Source of the DNA: Actinoplanes subtropicus
GTDB lineage: Bacteria > Actinomycetota > Actinomycetes > Mycobacteriales > Micromonosporaceae
Length of the DNA stretch: 64,000 nt
Direction: 5' to 3'
Assembly (NCBI RefSeq): GCF_000721705.1
Contig: NZ_JOJL01000008.1
Coordinates: forward strand, 310,001 to 374,000
In this document: positions 9,627 to 22,610 of the stretch, piece after piece
Layout: every line of letters begins with the position of its first letter
Numbering within the stretch: position 1 is the first letter of the stretch
Program-made: the position numbers and the translations under genes
The notes under the pieces: model-generated
What the model was told of the DNA's origin: nothing
The model's database searches: none
Seen by the model: only the letters and a program-made list of their open reading frames with translations

Positions 9627-10687
9627 CGACTGCACTCGTTGACATCATCATCTCGTACGTGTCGGAACAGCCGACCAGCCGCATCCGGGTCGACGGCTTG
9701 CTCCGGCATGCCACCGCCGTCGACCCGACGCTCGTCGGCGATCCAACGGCCCGAGCCCGGCTCGCCGGCGTCCTGGCCGGTCTCGCCGAAGAGGGCGCCG
9801 TCGTGCTGCCGAAGACACGGACCGGCTGGGACGACCGGACAAAACCACCCCTGCCGCTCTGGGTGGGCAAGCCGGCCAAGCCCCGCCGGACCCTCCTGGC
9901 GCCGGCGCCGCGGGTCTGGCCACAGGCGCTAGAAGCCGCCGCCGCCCTTGCGACCCGGCCGGACGAACTTGAACTTCTCGACCGAATCGCCACCTGGCTG
10001 CGAAACAACCCCGACGCCTCGCCCGTACCCCTCGAGGAGCGATCGTTGGAGATCCTCAACGACGAGAAGGCGCTCGCTGTTGAGACGACCAAACGATTGT
10101 TCGCCACCGGCGCGCTGACCCTCGATCTCCTCGCCTGTTACCCCACGCCCGTGCCCTTCCCCTCCCAGCACGTTCCCGGCAGGGGACCGACGCGGTTACT
10201 CGTAGCGGAGAACAACGCGACCTTCCACTCGTTCCTGGAGGCGGCACGCCGGCTCAGCCCCGAATTTCGCCCCGACCTGCACATCGGCTGGGGCGGCGGC
10301 AATCAGTTCCCCACCTCCATCACCGCCGTGACGCTGCTCGACCCCACGCCGACCGCGCTCTACTACGTGGGCGACCTGGACCTCGCCGGATTACGCATCG
10401 CCACGAACGCCGCCGCCGCGGCGATCGCGCACCGGCTGCCGCCCCTTCAGCCGGCGGCCGGGCTGTACGACTGGCTGCTCGCCAACGGCAATCCCCGCCC
10501 GGACAGGTCCAATACCGGCATCGCCGACCATAGCGACCTGCTGGCCTGGCTGCCGGAGGGGCTGCGGGAGCCGGTCTCGAGACTGCTGCGCGCCCGCATG
10601 AGAATCGCCCAGGAAACACTCGGCCTTCGAGCACTCAGGCAGGACCCAGCTCTGCTGATGCAGGCCTGCCCGGAGCGAATGACCTGA
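9623..10687 (+). CDS. Toprim-domain nuclease subunit (JetD-like, 354 aa)
   Basis: Last gene of the operon, with its ATG overlapping the SMC stop. The N-terminal half (about 1-170) contains winged-helix-like segments. The C-terminal half carries the DUF2220/Toprim pattern: a strand ending LLVAENNATF with Glu196, a glycine-rich GWGGGNQF loop, and YYVGDLDLAGLRI with the Asp251-x-Asp253 pair expected to bind metal. In Wadjet, JetD is related to topoisomerase VI A and is the subunit that cuts the plasmid after loop extrusion. The three acidic residues needed are present, so the protein is predicted to be active. A strong hairpin terminator follows about 110 bp downstream. Confidence 0.75.
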   Translation: MTTALVDIIISYVSEQPTSRIRVDGLLRHATAVDPTLVGDPTARARLAGVLAGLAEEGAVVLPKTRTGWDDRTKPPLPLWVGKPAKPRRTLLAPAPRVWPQALEAAAALATRPDELELLDRIATWLRNNPDASPVPLEERSLEILNDEKALAVETTKRLFATGALTLDLLACYPTPVPFPSQHVPGRGPTRLLVAENNATFHSFLEAARRLSPEFRPDLHIGWGGGNQFPTSITAVTLLDPTPTALYYVGDLDLAGLRIATNAAAAAIAHRLPPLQPAAGLYDWLLANGNPRPDRSNTGIADHSDLLAWLPEGLREPVSRLLRARMRIAQETLGLRALRQDPALLMQACPERMT

Positions 10688-10795
10688 ATTCGAGGATTCG
10701 AACTACCAAAATCCGAGCCATCCTGCAGCAGAACGTGAGCTGGACTGGATACCGAATCTCGGCGAAGTAGCGTTGTCCGGGCGGAACGGCGAACC

Positions 10796-10821
10796 GCCGG
10801 GCAGGCGTTGGCCTGCCCGGC
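10796..10821. terminator. Perfect hairpin between convergent genes
   Basis: An 11-bp perfect stem GCCGGGCAGGC / GCCTGCCCGGC closes on the loop GTTG. It lies between the end of the Toprim gene (plus) and the end of the GH62 gene (minus), so it can stop transcription from both sides. No T-tract follows, as is common in high-GC actinomycetes. Confidence 0.75.
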
Positions 10822-10850
10822 CGGAACGCCGGGGTGGAGCGGCTGGGCTC

Positions 10851-14077
<3,227 letters not shown>

Positions 14078-14102
14078 GTCTCGTCCTTCTGACTGTCGAT
14101 GT

Positions 14103-14115
14103 TTGTCGATGACAA
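14103..14115. promoter_or_regulatory. TTGTC-N3-GACAA dyad upstream of the GH30 gene
   Basis: A perfect 5-bp dyad with a 3-bp centre sits 26-38 bp ahead of the GH30 start codon, inside the 51-bp gap after the pseudogene. A neighbouring TGTCGATG is a partial direct repeat. The position suits an operator overlapping a promoter. The protein that would bind it is not known. Confidence 0.35.
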
Positions 14116-14128
14116 TGTGACTTCGCGG

Positions 14129-14404
14129 TCAGGGGAGGTTCCCGGACGCCGTGCAGCTAAGGTCGGAAGCGCCCGGCGTGCCGGTCGCCAGGAATCCGAA
14201 GGTGGTGGACGCGCCGGCCGGGAGCGCGCCGTTCCAGGACGCGTTGGTCACGGTCGCGCCGGTCTGGTCGGTGCTCAGGAGCCGTTCCAGGCCTGGCTGA
14301 TCGTCTGGCCGGATGGTCTGGACGATCGGGTTGTCGGCCCGGGCCTCGGCCGGCTGCCCTCCGAGAGGCACGGCGAGCAGGCGGAATGCGGCGGCGAGTT
14401 TCAC
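14129..14404 (-). pseudogene. Remnant of a secreted GH43-CBM2 enzyme (internal deletion plus frameshift)
   Basis: A GTG start with an AAGGAG site opens a 91-codon frame. The first 31 residues look like a degraded signal peptide followed by ADNPIVQTI, the usual beginning of mature GH43 arabinofuranosidase/xylosidase domains. The last 48 residues are the C-terminal half of a CBM2 (TGATVTNASWNGALPAG, then a terminal SCTASG). Between them, another frame reads SGQTISQAWNGS, the expected preceding CBM2 strand. So the GH43 domain and half of the CBM2 are deleted, and one base appears lost near 14276-14282. The remaining open frame is accidental. It sits 17 bp after an intact CBM2-GH43 gene. Confidence 0.75.
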
Positions 14405-14421
14405 GGTGTCTCCTTGGGAGA

Positions 14422-16389
14422 TCAGGGCGTGGTGACGGCGAACCGGTTGACCGTCACGGAGCCCCCGAGCGCGGTGGTGGCGTAGTCGAAGACGCCGAAC
14501 CGGTAGCCCATGAAGAACTGCCAGTCGTTGTTGAGCGTGAACGGCGGTCCCAGCGTCGTGAACGTGGTGCCATCGGTGCTGTAGGAGAACGTCGCGGTAC
14601 GGCCGGAACCGGGCCGGATGTCGGCGTTGACCCGCAGCCAGATCCGGCCGCCGGAGATGTTCGCGCCGGCCGCCTCGGTTCCGGTGCCGGTCGTGGTCCA
14701 TCCGCTGGTCGACATGGTCAGGCCGTTGGTCATCGAGACCCGGGTGACGCCGTTGTCCTTGCGCACGCCGATCCACGCGGACTGGTCCCGCAGCATGGCC
14801 AAACCGGCCCGGTCACCGTTGGCCATCGACGAGTAGTCGAGGGCGATGGTGGCGGTCGACGACGGGCCCGGGATGCGCCGGGTGAGGGTGTTGCGGGCGT
14901 TGTAGAGGTCGTTGGTCACGGTCGCGGTGGACAGCTGCAGCCCGTTGCCGACGCTGAACTTCGAGGTATCCGGGTTGTGGTTCCACTCGTACTGGGCGTC
15001 GAGCGCCGGGTTGGTGAAGTCGTCGGAGCCGGTCATCGGGGCCAGCGGGTGCCAGGCGAGGTTCGGCCTCGGATAGGTGGCGCCCCACCGGCCGTTGACC
15101 GTCTGCAGGACCGGCCAGCCGTCGCTGGTCCAGGTGATCGGCGCCAGCGTCGGCATCCGGCCTCCGGGGTACGCGTCGGTGAACGCCATGTACCACCAGT
15201 CGCCGTTCTGGGTCTGCACCAGGCCGCCCTGATGCGGCACGCCGCCACCGCTGATCGGACCGGGCAGGTCGAGCAGGACCTGGCGCTGCTCGTACGGCCC
15301 CCACGGGCTGCTCGAGCGGAGGACGTACTGGCCGTTGGCGGGCCGGGTGCACCAGATGTAGTAATAGTTGCCGCGCTTGTACATCCGGGAGCCTTCGAGC
15401 GTGCCGATGTTCGACGGGGTCTGGAAAACGGTCTGGGACCGGACCTGGGAGGTGAGATCGGACGACAGCTGGGCGACGCTGAGGGTGGTGTTTCCGTACG
15501 CGACGTACGGGGTGTCGCCGTCGAACAACAGCCCGGCGTCGTAGTAGCAGTTGTTGATCCGCGCCTTCTTGGTCCAGCCGCTGCCGATCGAGGTCGAGCT
15601 GTAGACGTACGTGCGGTTGAACTCGGTGCAGCCGAGCCAGTAGAAGGTCTGGTTGCTGGGCCGGTAGTTGAACGCCGACGCCCAGATGCCCTTGACGTAG
15701 GCCCGGCCGCCGTTGAGGTCGTAGGCGGCGGAGTCGAAGTCGAGGCGCGGCACCGAGTGCCCGGCGTACTCCCAGTTGACCAGATCGTAGGAGCGCAGGA
15801 TCGGCGCGCCGGGGGAATAGTGCATCGTCGAGGCTGAGTAGTAGTACACGTCGCCGACCCGGATGATGTCGCCGTCCGCGAAGTCCTGCCAGATGACCGG
15901 GTTGCTGAAGGTGCTCGGTGCCGAAGGAGGCGGCCCGGTGGTCGGTCCCGTGGTGGGTCCGGTGGTCGGCGGGGTGGTGGGTCCGGTGTCGCCGGTGCAC
16001 GGAACTCCGTTGAGAGCGAACGCTGCGGGAACCGGGTTGGCCGAGGTCCAGGCGCCGTTGAAGCCGAAGCCGGCGTCGCCGCCGGTCGGGATGCTGGCGT
16101 TGTAGTCCATGCTCTTCGCCGTTACCTGTGACCCGGTTTGGGTGACCGTGGCGTTCCAGGCCTGGGTCACCGTTTGGCCGGCGGCGAAGGACCAGGTGAG
16201 GTTCCAGCCGGTGACGGGATCGCCGAGGTTGGTGACGGTGACCGAGGCGCCGAAGCCGCCCTGCCACTGGTTGGTGACGGCGTAGCTGACCCGGCATCCG
16301 GTGGCGGCCTCGGCGCGGGTCGCGACGGCGGCGACGCCCAGGCCGAGCGTGAGGACCACGGTCAGGGTGAGCCGGCGCAGGCGTCTCAT
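14422..16389 (-). CDS. Secreted CBM2-GH43 beta-xylosidase/arabinofuranosidase (655 aa)
   Basis: I place the start at the ATG encoding MRRLRRLTLTVVLT because GGAGGAG lies just upstream and a signal peptide follows directly. After the signal comes a CBM2 (about 30-130, with NQWQGGFGASVTVTNLG and TVTQAWNATV), a Thr/Pro/Gly linker, and a GH43 five-bladed propeller beginning FSNPVIWQDFADGDIIRVGD. The Asp in DGDII is the likely catalytic base, and TLEGSRMYKR carries the likely acid Glu. A C-terminal concanavalin-like beta-sandwich (about 490-655) is typical of xylan-acting GH43 members. It is the first gene of the minus-strand xylan cluster, with an operator 58 bp upstream. Confidence 0.9.
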   Translation of the reverse strand: MRRLRRLTLTVVLTLGLGVAAVATRAEAATGCRVSYAVTNQWQGGFGASVTVTNLGDPVTGWNLTWSFAAGQTVTQAWNATVTQTGSQVTAKSMDYNASIPTGGDAGFGFNGAWTSANPVPAAFALNGVPCTGDTGPTTPPTTGPTTGPTTGPPPSAPSTFSNPVIWQDFADGDIIRVGDVYYYSASTMHYSPGAPILRSYDLVNWEYAGHSVPRLDFDSAAYDLNGGRAYVKGIWASAFNYRPSNQTFYWLGCTEFNRTYVYSSTSIGSGWTKKARINNCYYDAGLLFDGDTPYVAYGNTTLSVAQLSSDLTSQVRSQTVFQTPSNIGTLEGSRMYKRGNYYYIWCTRPANGQYVLRSSSPWGPYEQRQVLLDLPGPISGGGVPHQGGLVQTQNGDWWYMAFTDAYPGGRMPTLAPITWTSDGWPVLQTVNGRWGATYPRPNLAWHPLAPMTGSDDFTNPALDAQYEWNHNPDTSKFSVGNGLQLSTATVTNDLYNARNTLTRRIPGPSSTATIALDYSSMANGDRAGLAMLRDQSAWIGVRKDNGVTRVSMTNGLTMSTSGWTTTGTGTEAAGANISGGRIWLRVNADIRPGSGRTATFSYSTDGTTFTTLGPPFTLNNDWQFFMGYRFGVFDYATTALGGSVTVNRFAVTTP

Positions 16390-16652
16390 GCGGATCGTCT
16401 CCTCCGAGGGCGGTGTGACATCGACGGGCGGGGGTACCGAAGGAGGTGGGAGCGCTCCCATGCAGATCCATCGATATTGCCAGGATGTTTCGCGGTAGTT
16501 CAAGCCGACCATTTGCGCGGCGTACGGATAACCGGTTTTCAATGACGAAACTCGGGGCGACGGAAGGTGTGCCCGGCCGGCCAGGAGCTCCCGGCCAAGG
16601 AGTCATGGGCGGCGGTGGTCCAGGCAGGCAGCCCGGCCCAGGCGCGCAGAGC
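16390..16652 (-). promoter_or_regulatory. Promoter region of the xylan cluster
   Basis: This 263-bp gap lies between the LAL regulator stop and the CBM2-GH43 start, both on the minus strand. It holds the CelR/CebR-type operator at 16447-16460 and a GGAGGAG ribosome site next to the start. No coding signal is evident in the rest. Confidence 0.6.
16447..16460. promoter_or_regulatory. CelR/CebR-type operator TGGGAGCGCTCCCA
   Basis: The sequence is a perfect 14-bp palindrome identical to the operator known for the LacI-family repressors CelR (Thermobifida) and CebR (Streptomyces), which release in response to cello-oligosaccharides. It lies 58 bp upstream of the CBM2-GH43 start, a normal position for repression of the cluster. 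No lacI-family gene is in the window, so the repressor would act in trans. Confidence 0.85.
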
Positions 16653-19565
16653 TCAGCTCGCGAGCAGGCCGCGGCGGAAGGCCACGGTTGCGGCCTCCGT
16701 GCGGCTGGCGACCTCGAGTTTTGCCAGGATGTTGGAGACGTGCACGCTGGCCGTCTTCGTGCTGATGACCAAGCGGCTGGCGATCTGCCCGTTGGTGCGT
16801 CCCTCGGCCACCAGGGCGAGCACCTCGCGTTCCCGCCCGGTGAGCCGGAAGCCGGCCGCCGGCGCCGGCGTCGGCGCCGGGATGCGGTGCGAGGGCGCCG
16901 GGCTGCCGATGTCCAGGCGGTGGCCGGCGGCCAGGGCGCGGACGTCGTCGGCCGTGACGCTTCGTAGTTGCTCGCTCAGACGGGAACATTCGGCGGCCGC
17001 AGCCGCTGCCGTCGCCCGGTCCGGCCGGGACTGGGCGCAATGCGCCTCGGCGAGCCGGAAGAGGGCGTACGCCAGCGGGTAAGCCTCGGTCGCGGCGCGG
17101 GTCGCGGTCACGGCCGCCGTCCACGCGTCGACCTCGTCCGTTCGTTCGCGCCGGGCGAGTTCGGCCGCGGTCAGAGCCTGAAAGGCCTGGGCGGGCCGGG
17201 TCCGGGCGGGCAGGGCGACCGGCGTCAGTTCCCCGTCCCGAGTATCGGCCGCGGCCCGGGCGTCCAGCCAGGCCAGCGGCCACGCGTACCGGCTCCACAT
17301 GCCGCCGATCGGCCGGGACAGCACCTCCGCGAGATGTCGGCGGACCGCCGCCGGCTCGCCGCGTAGGCGGGCGAGCTCGGCCCGGCCGTAGGCCAGTGGT
17401 CCCCGGTATTGGACGCTGCGGCCGGCGGCCAGCTCGCGGGTGGCCGCCTGCAGGTCGACTGCCGCGGCGTCGGCGTCGCCCTTGCCCAGCCACAGTTCGG
17501 CGCGCAGCAGTAGCAGGGCCCCGGCGAAGACGTCGGTCGGCTCGGCGGCCAGCGACCGGGTGATCAGCTCCGCCGCGTCGTGCCAGCGGCCGCCGCGCAG
17601 CCAGGCCTCGGCGAGGTTGCCGGTGAGCAGCGCGCCGGAGGAGCGGGTGTGCCCGATCCGTTCGGCCAGCGCGAGGCCGGTCGCCGCGGTCTCCGCCGCT
17701 TCGGCGTACCGGCCTAGCAGCGTCTGCACGTCGGAGAGGTTGATGTGGGCGCGCATGCCGACCTCCGGCAGCCCGTACCTTTCGGCCAGCGCGACCCCCT
17801 CCCGCAGGGCCGCCAGTCCGGCTTCCTCCCCGCCGTCGTACGCCAGGACCGTGCCGAGCGTCAGCAGGGCATCGGCGCGCCGGGACACCGATCCGGCGGC
17901 CGTGGCCGCCGCGACGGCCCGGCGGGCGACGGAGGCGGCCTCCGCGGTCTGGTCGCTGAGCATCAGCGCGTTGGCGAGCGTGGCCAGCAGGTCGGCATGC
18001 GCGGTGGTGAGCGGGTGGTCCGGCAGCCGGGCGAGCGCGTCGCGCATCTCGGTCACGGCCTCGTGCGAGCGGCCGAGCGCGCGCAGGATCCGCGCCCGCC
18101 ACCGGGTCAGCTCGATCTCCTCGGTCCCGGCCTGATCCACCAGGGCGAGCGCGCGGTGCGGTGCGCCCGCGCCCCAGGCCGCCTCGGCGGCGAGCAGGCA
18201 CAGCCGCGGCCATGGCAGGGCGGCCCGCTGCTCGGCGTCGGGCACCCGAGGCCAGAGCTGCAGGGCACGCTCGAGATGGCACAGCGCCTTGGCGGGAGCG
18301 TAGGCAGCGGCCGCCTGCCGCCCGGCCTGGACCGACGCGGCCAGCGCGCGGGGCAGGTCGAGCGCGGCCGACCAGTGGTGTGCCAGGGTCGCGGCCACGC
18401 CGGCGTCGTCGCCGAGCAGACCGGGGTCGGCGGAGAGGGCTTCCCCGTACGCGGCGTGTAGCTGTACTCGCTCGCCCGGCAGTAGGTCGTCGTAGAGGGC
18501 CTCGCGAGTCAGCTCGTGCCGGAAGGCGTAGCCGTGGCCGCCGTCGTCCACGACGAGCAGGTGGTGCTCGACCACCTCACGCAGCGCCCGCTGGAGGTCG
18601 GCGCCGGTCAGGCCGGCCACCCCGGCGAGCAGCCGGTCGGCCACCCGGGGTCCGGCCGCCGCCGCTGCGCGCAGCACCTGCTGCGCCGGCTCGGAGACGC
18701 TCTCGCTGCGTGCCAGCAGGACGTCGCGCAGCGAGGGTGGCAGGTCGCCCGGGTCGGCGCCGCCCTCGACCGCCGCGAGGATCTCCTCGACCAGGTAGGC
18801 GTTGCCCTGCGAACGGTCGAAGACCAGGTCGGTGAGCCGGGCGTCGCTCGGCTGGTCACGAATGGCTCGCAGCTGGGCGTCGACCTCGGCCCGGCCGAAC
18901 CGTCGCAGCTGGAGAACGCACGCCGAACGGGACCGTTCCCAGCACGCCACCAGCGGGCGTAGCGGATGCCGGCGGTGCAACTCGTCGGAGCGGTAGCTGA
19001 GCAACAGCAGGACCGGCAGGTCCCGCAGCCGGCGGACCAGGAAGACGACCATGTCCCGGGTGGACTGGTCGGCCCAGTGCAGGTCCTCGATGATCAGCAG
19101 CAGCGGGCGCTCGGCGACCAGCCGGCGAATCAGCCCCAGGACGTGCTCCAGCAACTGGGCGACCGGGGCGTCGCCGGTCGGCACGGCCGGGTCCAGATCC
19201 GGCAGCAGCCGGGCGAACTCGCGGCGGGCCGGCCCGAGCAGCCGGTCCAGCTCGGCGGGGGAGGCCTGGCAGGTCAGCCCGCGCAGCACGTCGGCCAGCG
19301 GGGCGAGCGGCATGGCCTCGCCGCCCAGTTCGACGCAGCCGCCGCCGAGCACCCGGAAGCCGCGGGCGGCGGCCAGCCGGGCGCCCTCGCCGAGCAGTCG
19401 TGACTTGCCGACCCCGGCCTCGCCGGCGACCGTCGCCACTTCGGTGTGACCGCCGGCGGCCCGCTCGATCAAGGACTGGAGGCGGTCGATCTCGGCGTGG
19501 CGTCCGACGAAGACCGGGCTGACCGGACAGTGACTCACCGTGCGAACGGTACGACCGGACGTCAC
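16653..19565 (-). CDS. LAL-type (MalT-like) LuxR-family transcriptional regulator (970 aa)
   Basis: The N-terminal AAA/NACHT-like ATPase has Walker A GEAGVGKSRLL and Walker B LLLIIEDLHWAD. A long helical TPR-like middle follows, and a C-terminal LuxR helix-turn-helix spans roughly the last 60 residues (LTGREREVLALVAEGRTNGQ, then SVHVSNILAKL). About 970 residues is normal for large ATP-binding LuxR regulators. The GTG at 19565 is used here; a second GTG 33 bp further in is equally plausible since neither has a clear ribosome site. The gene points toward the xylan cluster, but no sequence evidence ties it to those genes. Confidence 0.92.
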   Translation of the reverse strand: MTSGRTVRTVSHCPVSPVFVGRHAEIDRLQSLIERAAGGHTEVATVAGEAGVGKSRLLGEGARLAAARGFRVLGGGCVELGGEAMPLAPLADVLRGLTCQASPAELDRLLGPARREFARLLPDLDPAVPTGDAPVAQLLEHVLGLIRRLVAERPLLLIIEDLHWADQSTRDMVVFLVRRLRDLPVLLLLSYRSDELHRRHPLRPLVACWERSRSACVLQLRRFGRAEVDAQLRAIRDQPSDARLTDLVFDRSQGNAYLVEEILAAVEGGADPGDLPPSLRDVLLARSESVSEPAQQVLRAAAAAGPRVADRLLAGVAGLTGADLQRALREVVEHHLLVVDDGGHGYAFRHELTREALYDDLLPGERVQLHAAYGEALSADPGLLGDDAGVAATLAHHWSAALDLPRALAASVQAGRQAAAAYAPAKALCHLERALQLWPRVPDAEQRAALPWPRLCLLAAEAAWGAGAPHRALALVDQAGTEEIELTRWRARILRALGRSHEAVTEMRDALARLPDHPLTTAHADLLATLANALMLSDQTAEAASVARRAVAAATAAGSVSRRADALLTLGTVLAYDGGEEAGLAALREGVALAERYGLPEVGMRAHINLSDVQTLLGRYAEAAETAATGLALAERIGHTRSSGALLTGNLAEAWLRGGRWHDAAELITRSLAAEPTDVFAGALLLLRAELWLGKGDADAAAVDLQAATRELAAGRSVQYRGPLAYGRAELARLRGEPAAVRRHLAEVLSRPIGGMWSRYAWPLAWLDARAAADTRDGELTPVALPARTRPAQAFQALTAAELARRERTDEVDAWTAAVTATRAATEAYPLAYALFRLAEAHCAQSRPDRATAAAAAAECSRLSEQLRSVTADDVRALAAGHRLDIGSPAPSHRIPAPTPAPAAGFRLTGREREVLALVAEGRTNGQIASRLVISTKTASVHVSNILAKLEVASRTEAATVAFRRGLLAS

Positions 19566-19841
19566 CCGGCGAATACCGTGGATCGGACAGTCGGAATTCG
19601 GACCGGGGGTTCCGCCGGGCTACCTCAGGGTGCCCGCGGACACGCTCTGAGGTACTGACACCTTTCACTGTCGGGTGCCGTACCGCCGGCCTGCCGAAGG
19701 CCGACAATCCCAGGTCGGAGGCCCGGGCCGGGTGGCGCCGGGATACGGCAATCGTCCAATAGCTCGCCCGGCGGGTCGGTCCTTAGCGTTTCGGTCGTCG
19801 CGTCGCCAGCCGGGCGGCGCCGTCCGAAACGGAGTTCCGTC
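19566..19841. promoter_or_regulatory. Divergent promoter region between LAL regulator and lectin gene
   Basis: A 276-bp non-coding stretch. The clearest element is the inverted repeat TACCTCAG (19621-19628) / CTGAGGTA (19647-19654), 8 bp perfect with 18 bp between the arms. The lectin ATG is preceded by CGGAGTTCCGTC. No other gene is apparent. Confidence 0.45.
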
Positions 19842-20357
19842 ATGTTCCGTATCTCCCTGCGTAAGCTCGCCCTGACCGCCACCGCCGCCGCGGCAGTGCT
19901 GACCGGCGGCCTCCTGGCCGGCTCCGGCACCGCGAACGCCAGCGGCCCGCACTTCCGGATCGCGCCGTTCTCCAACGAGTTCCTCTACCTGGACGTCGCC
20001 GGTGGCTCGTACGACAACGGCGCCGGGATCATCCAGTGGTCGCTCAGCGGCGACAACCAGGTCTTCACGCTCCAGCCGTCGGGTTCGCACTTCGAACTGG
20101 TCAACCGGATGAGCGGCAAGTGCGTCACCACCAACGGCGTGGCCGGCGCTCAGCTCTACCAGTGGGACTGCAGCGGCGCGGTCAACCAGCTGTGGGACAC
20201 CTCGCTGACCCCGGGCGGCACGCTGTACAACATCCGCAGCGTCTACAGCGGCCTGTACGTCGACGTCAGCGGCGGCAGCGTCAGCCAGGGCGCGGCCATC
20301 GACACCTGGTACTGGAACGACGGCAACAACCAGTGGTTCGCCGCTTTCGGCGCCTGA
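19842..20357 (+). CDS. Small secreted ricin-type (RICIN/CBM13-like) lectin (171 aa)
   Basis: A clear signal peptide (MFRISLRKLALTATAAAA to about residue 34, ending TANAS) is followed by one RICIN beta-trefoil. Its repeats read LDVAGGSYDNGAGIIQW, MSGKCVTTNG with YQWDCSGAVNQLW, and LYVDVSGGSVSQGAAIDTW with NNQWF. There is no catalytic domain, so it probably binds sugar polymers outside the cell. It is transcribed divergently from the LAL regulator and convergently with glgX, which ends 24 bp away. Confidence 0.88.
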   Translation: MFRISLRKLALTATAAAAVLTGGLLAGSGTANASGPHFRIAPFSNEFLYLDVAGGSYDNGAGIIQWSLSGDNQVFTLQPSGSHFELVNRMSGKCVTTNGVAGAQLYQWDCSGAVNQLWDTSLTPGGTLYNIRSVYSGLYVDVSGGSVSQGAAIDTWYWNDGNNQWFAAFGA

Positions 20358-20381
20358 CCAGCTCCGGCAGCACGCCCGTGG

Positions 20382-22469
<2,088 letters not shown>

Positions 22470-22610
22470 GATTTGTCCAAGTCAAGCCGAATTCATCGAA
22501 GGACGGCGCAGTCCCTTGTCGACACCCTAGGGTCAGCCGTGTGCCGCTCGCATCACCGATCAGGCCCAGAACCCGCCCCCCGGCGCGTGCGGACCCCTGA
22601 CGAGAGCCGG

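Noticed and set aside
10689..10712. Sequence GGATTCGAACTACC after the Toprim gene, like the 3' end of a minus-strand tRNA (possible attachment site)
   Set aside because: The T-stem does not pair, and no acceptor, anticodon or D arm can be folded around it. No direct repeat of it was found elsewhere in the window.
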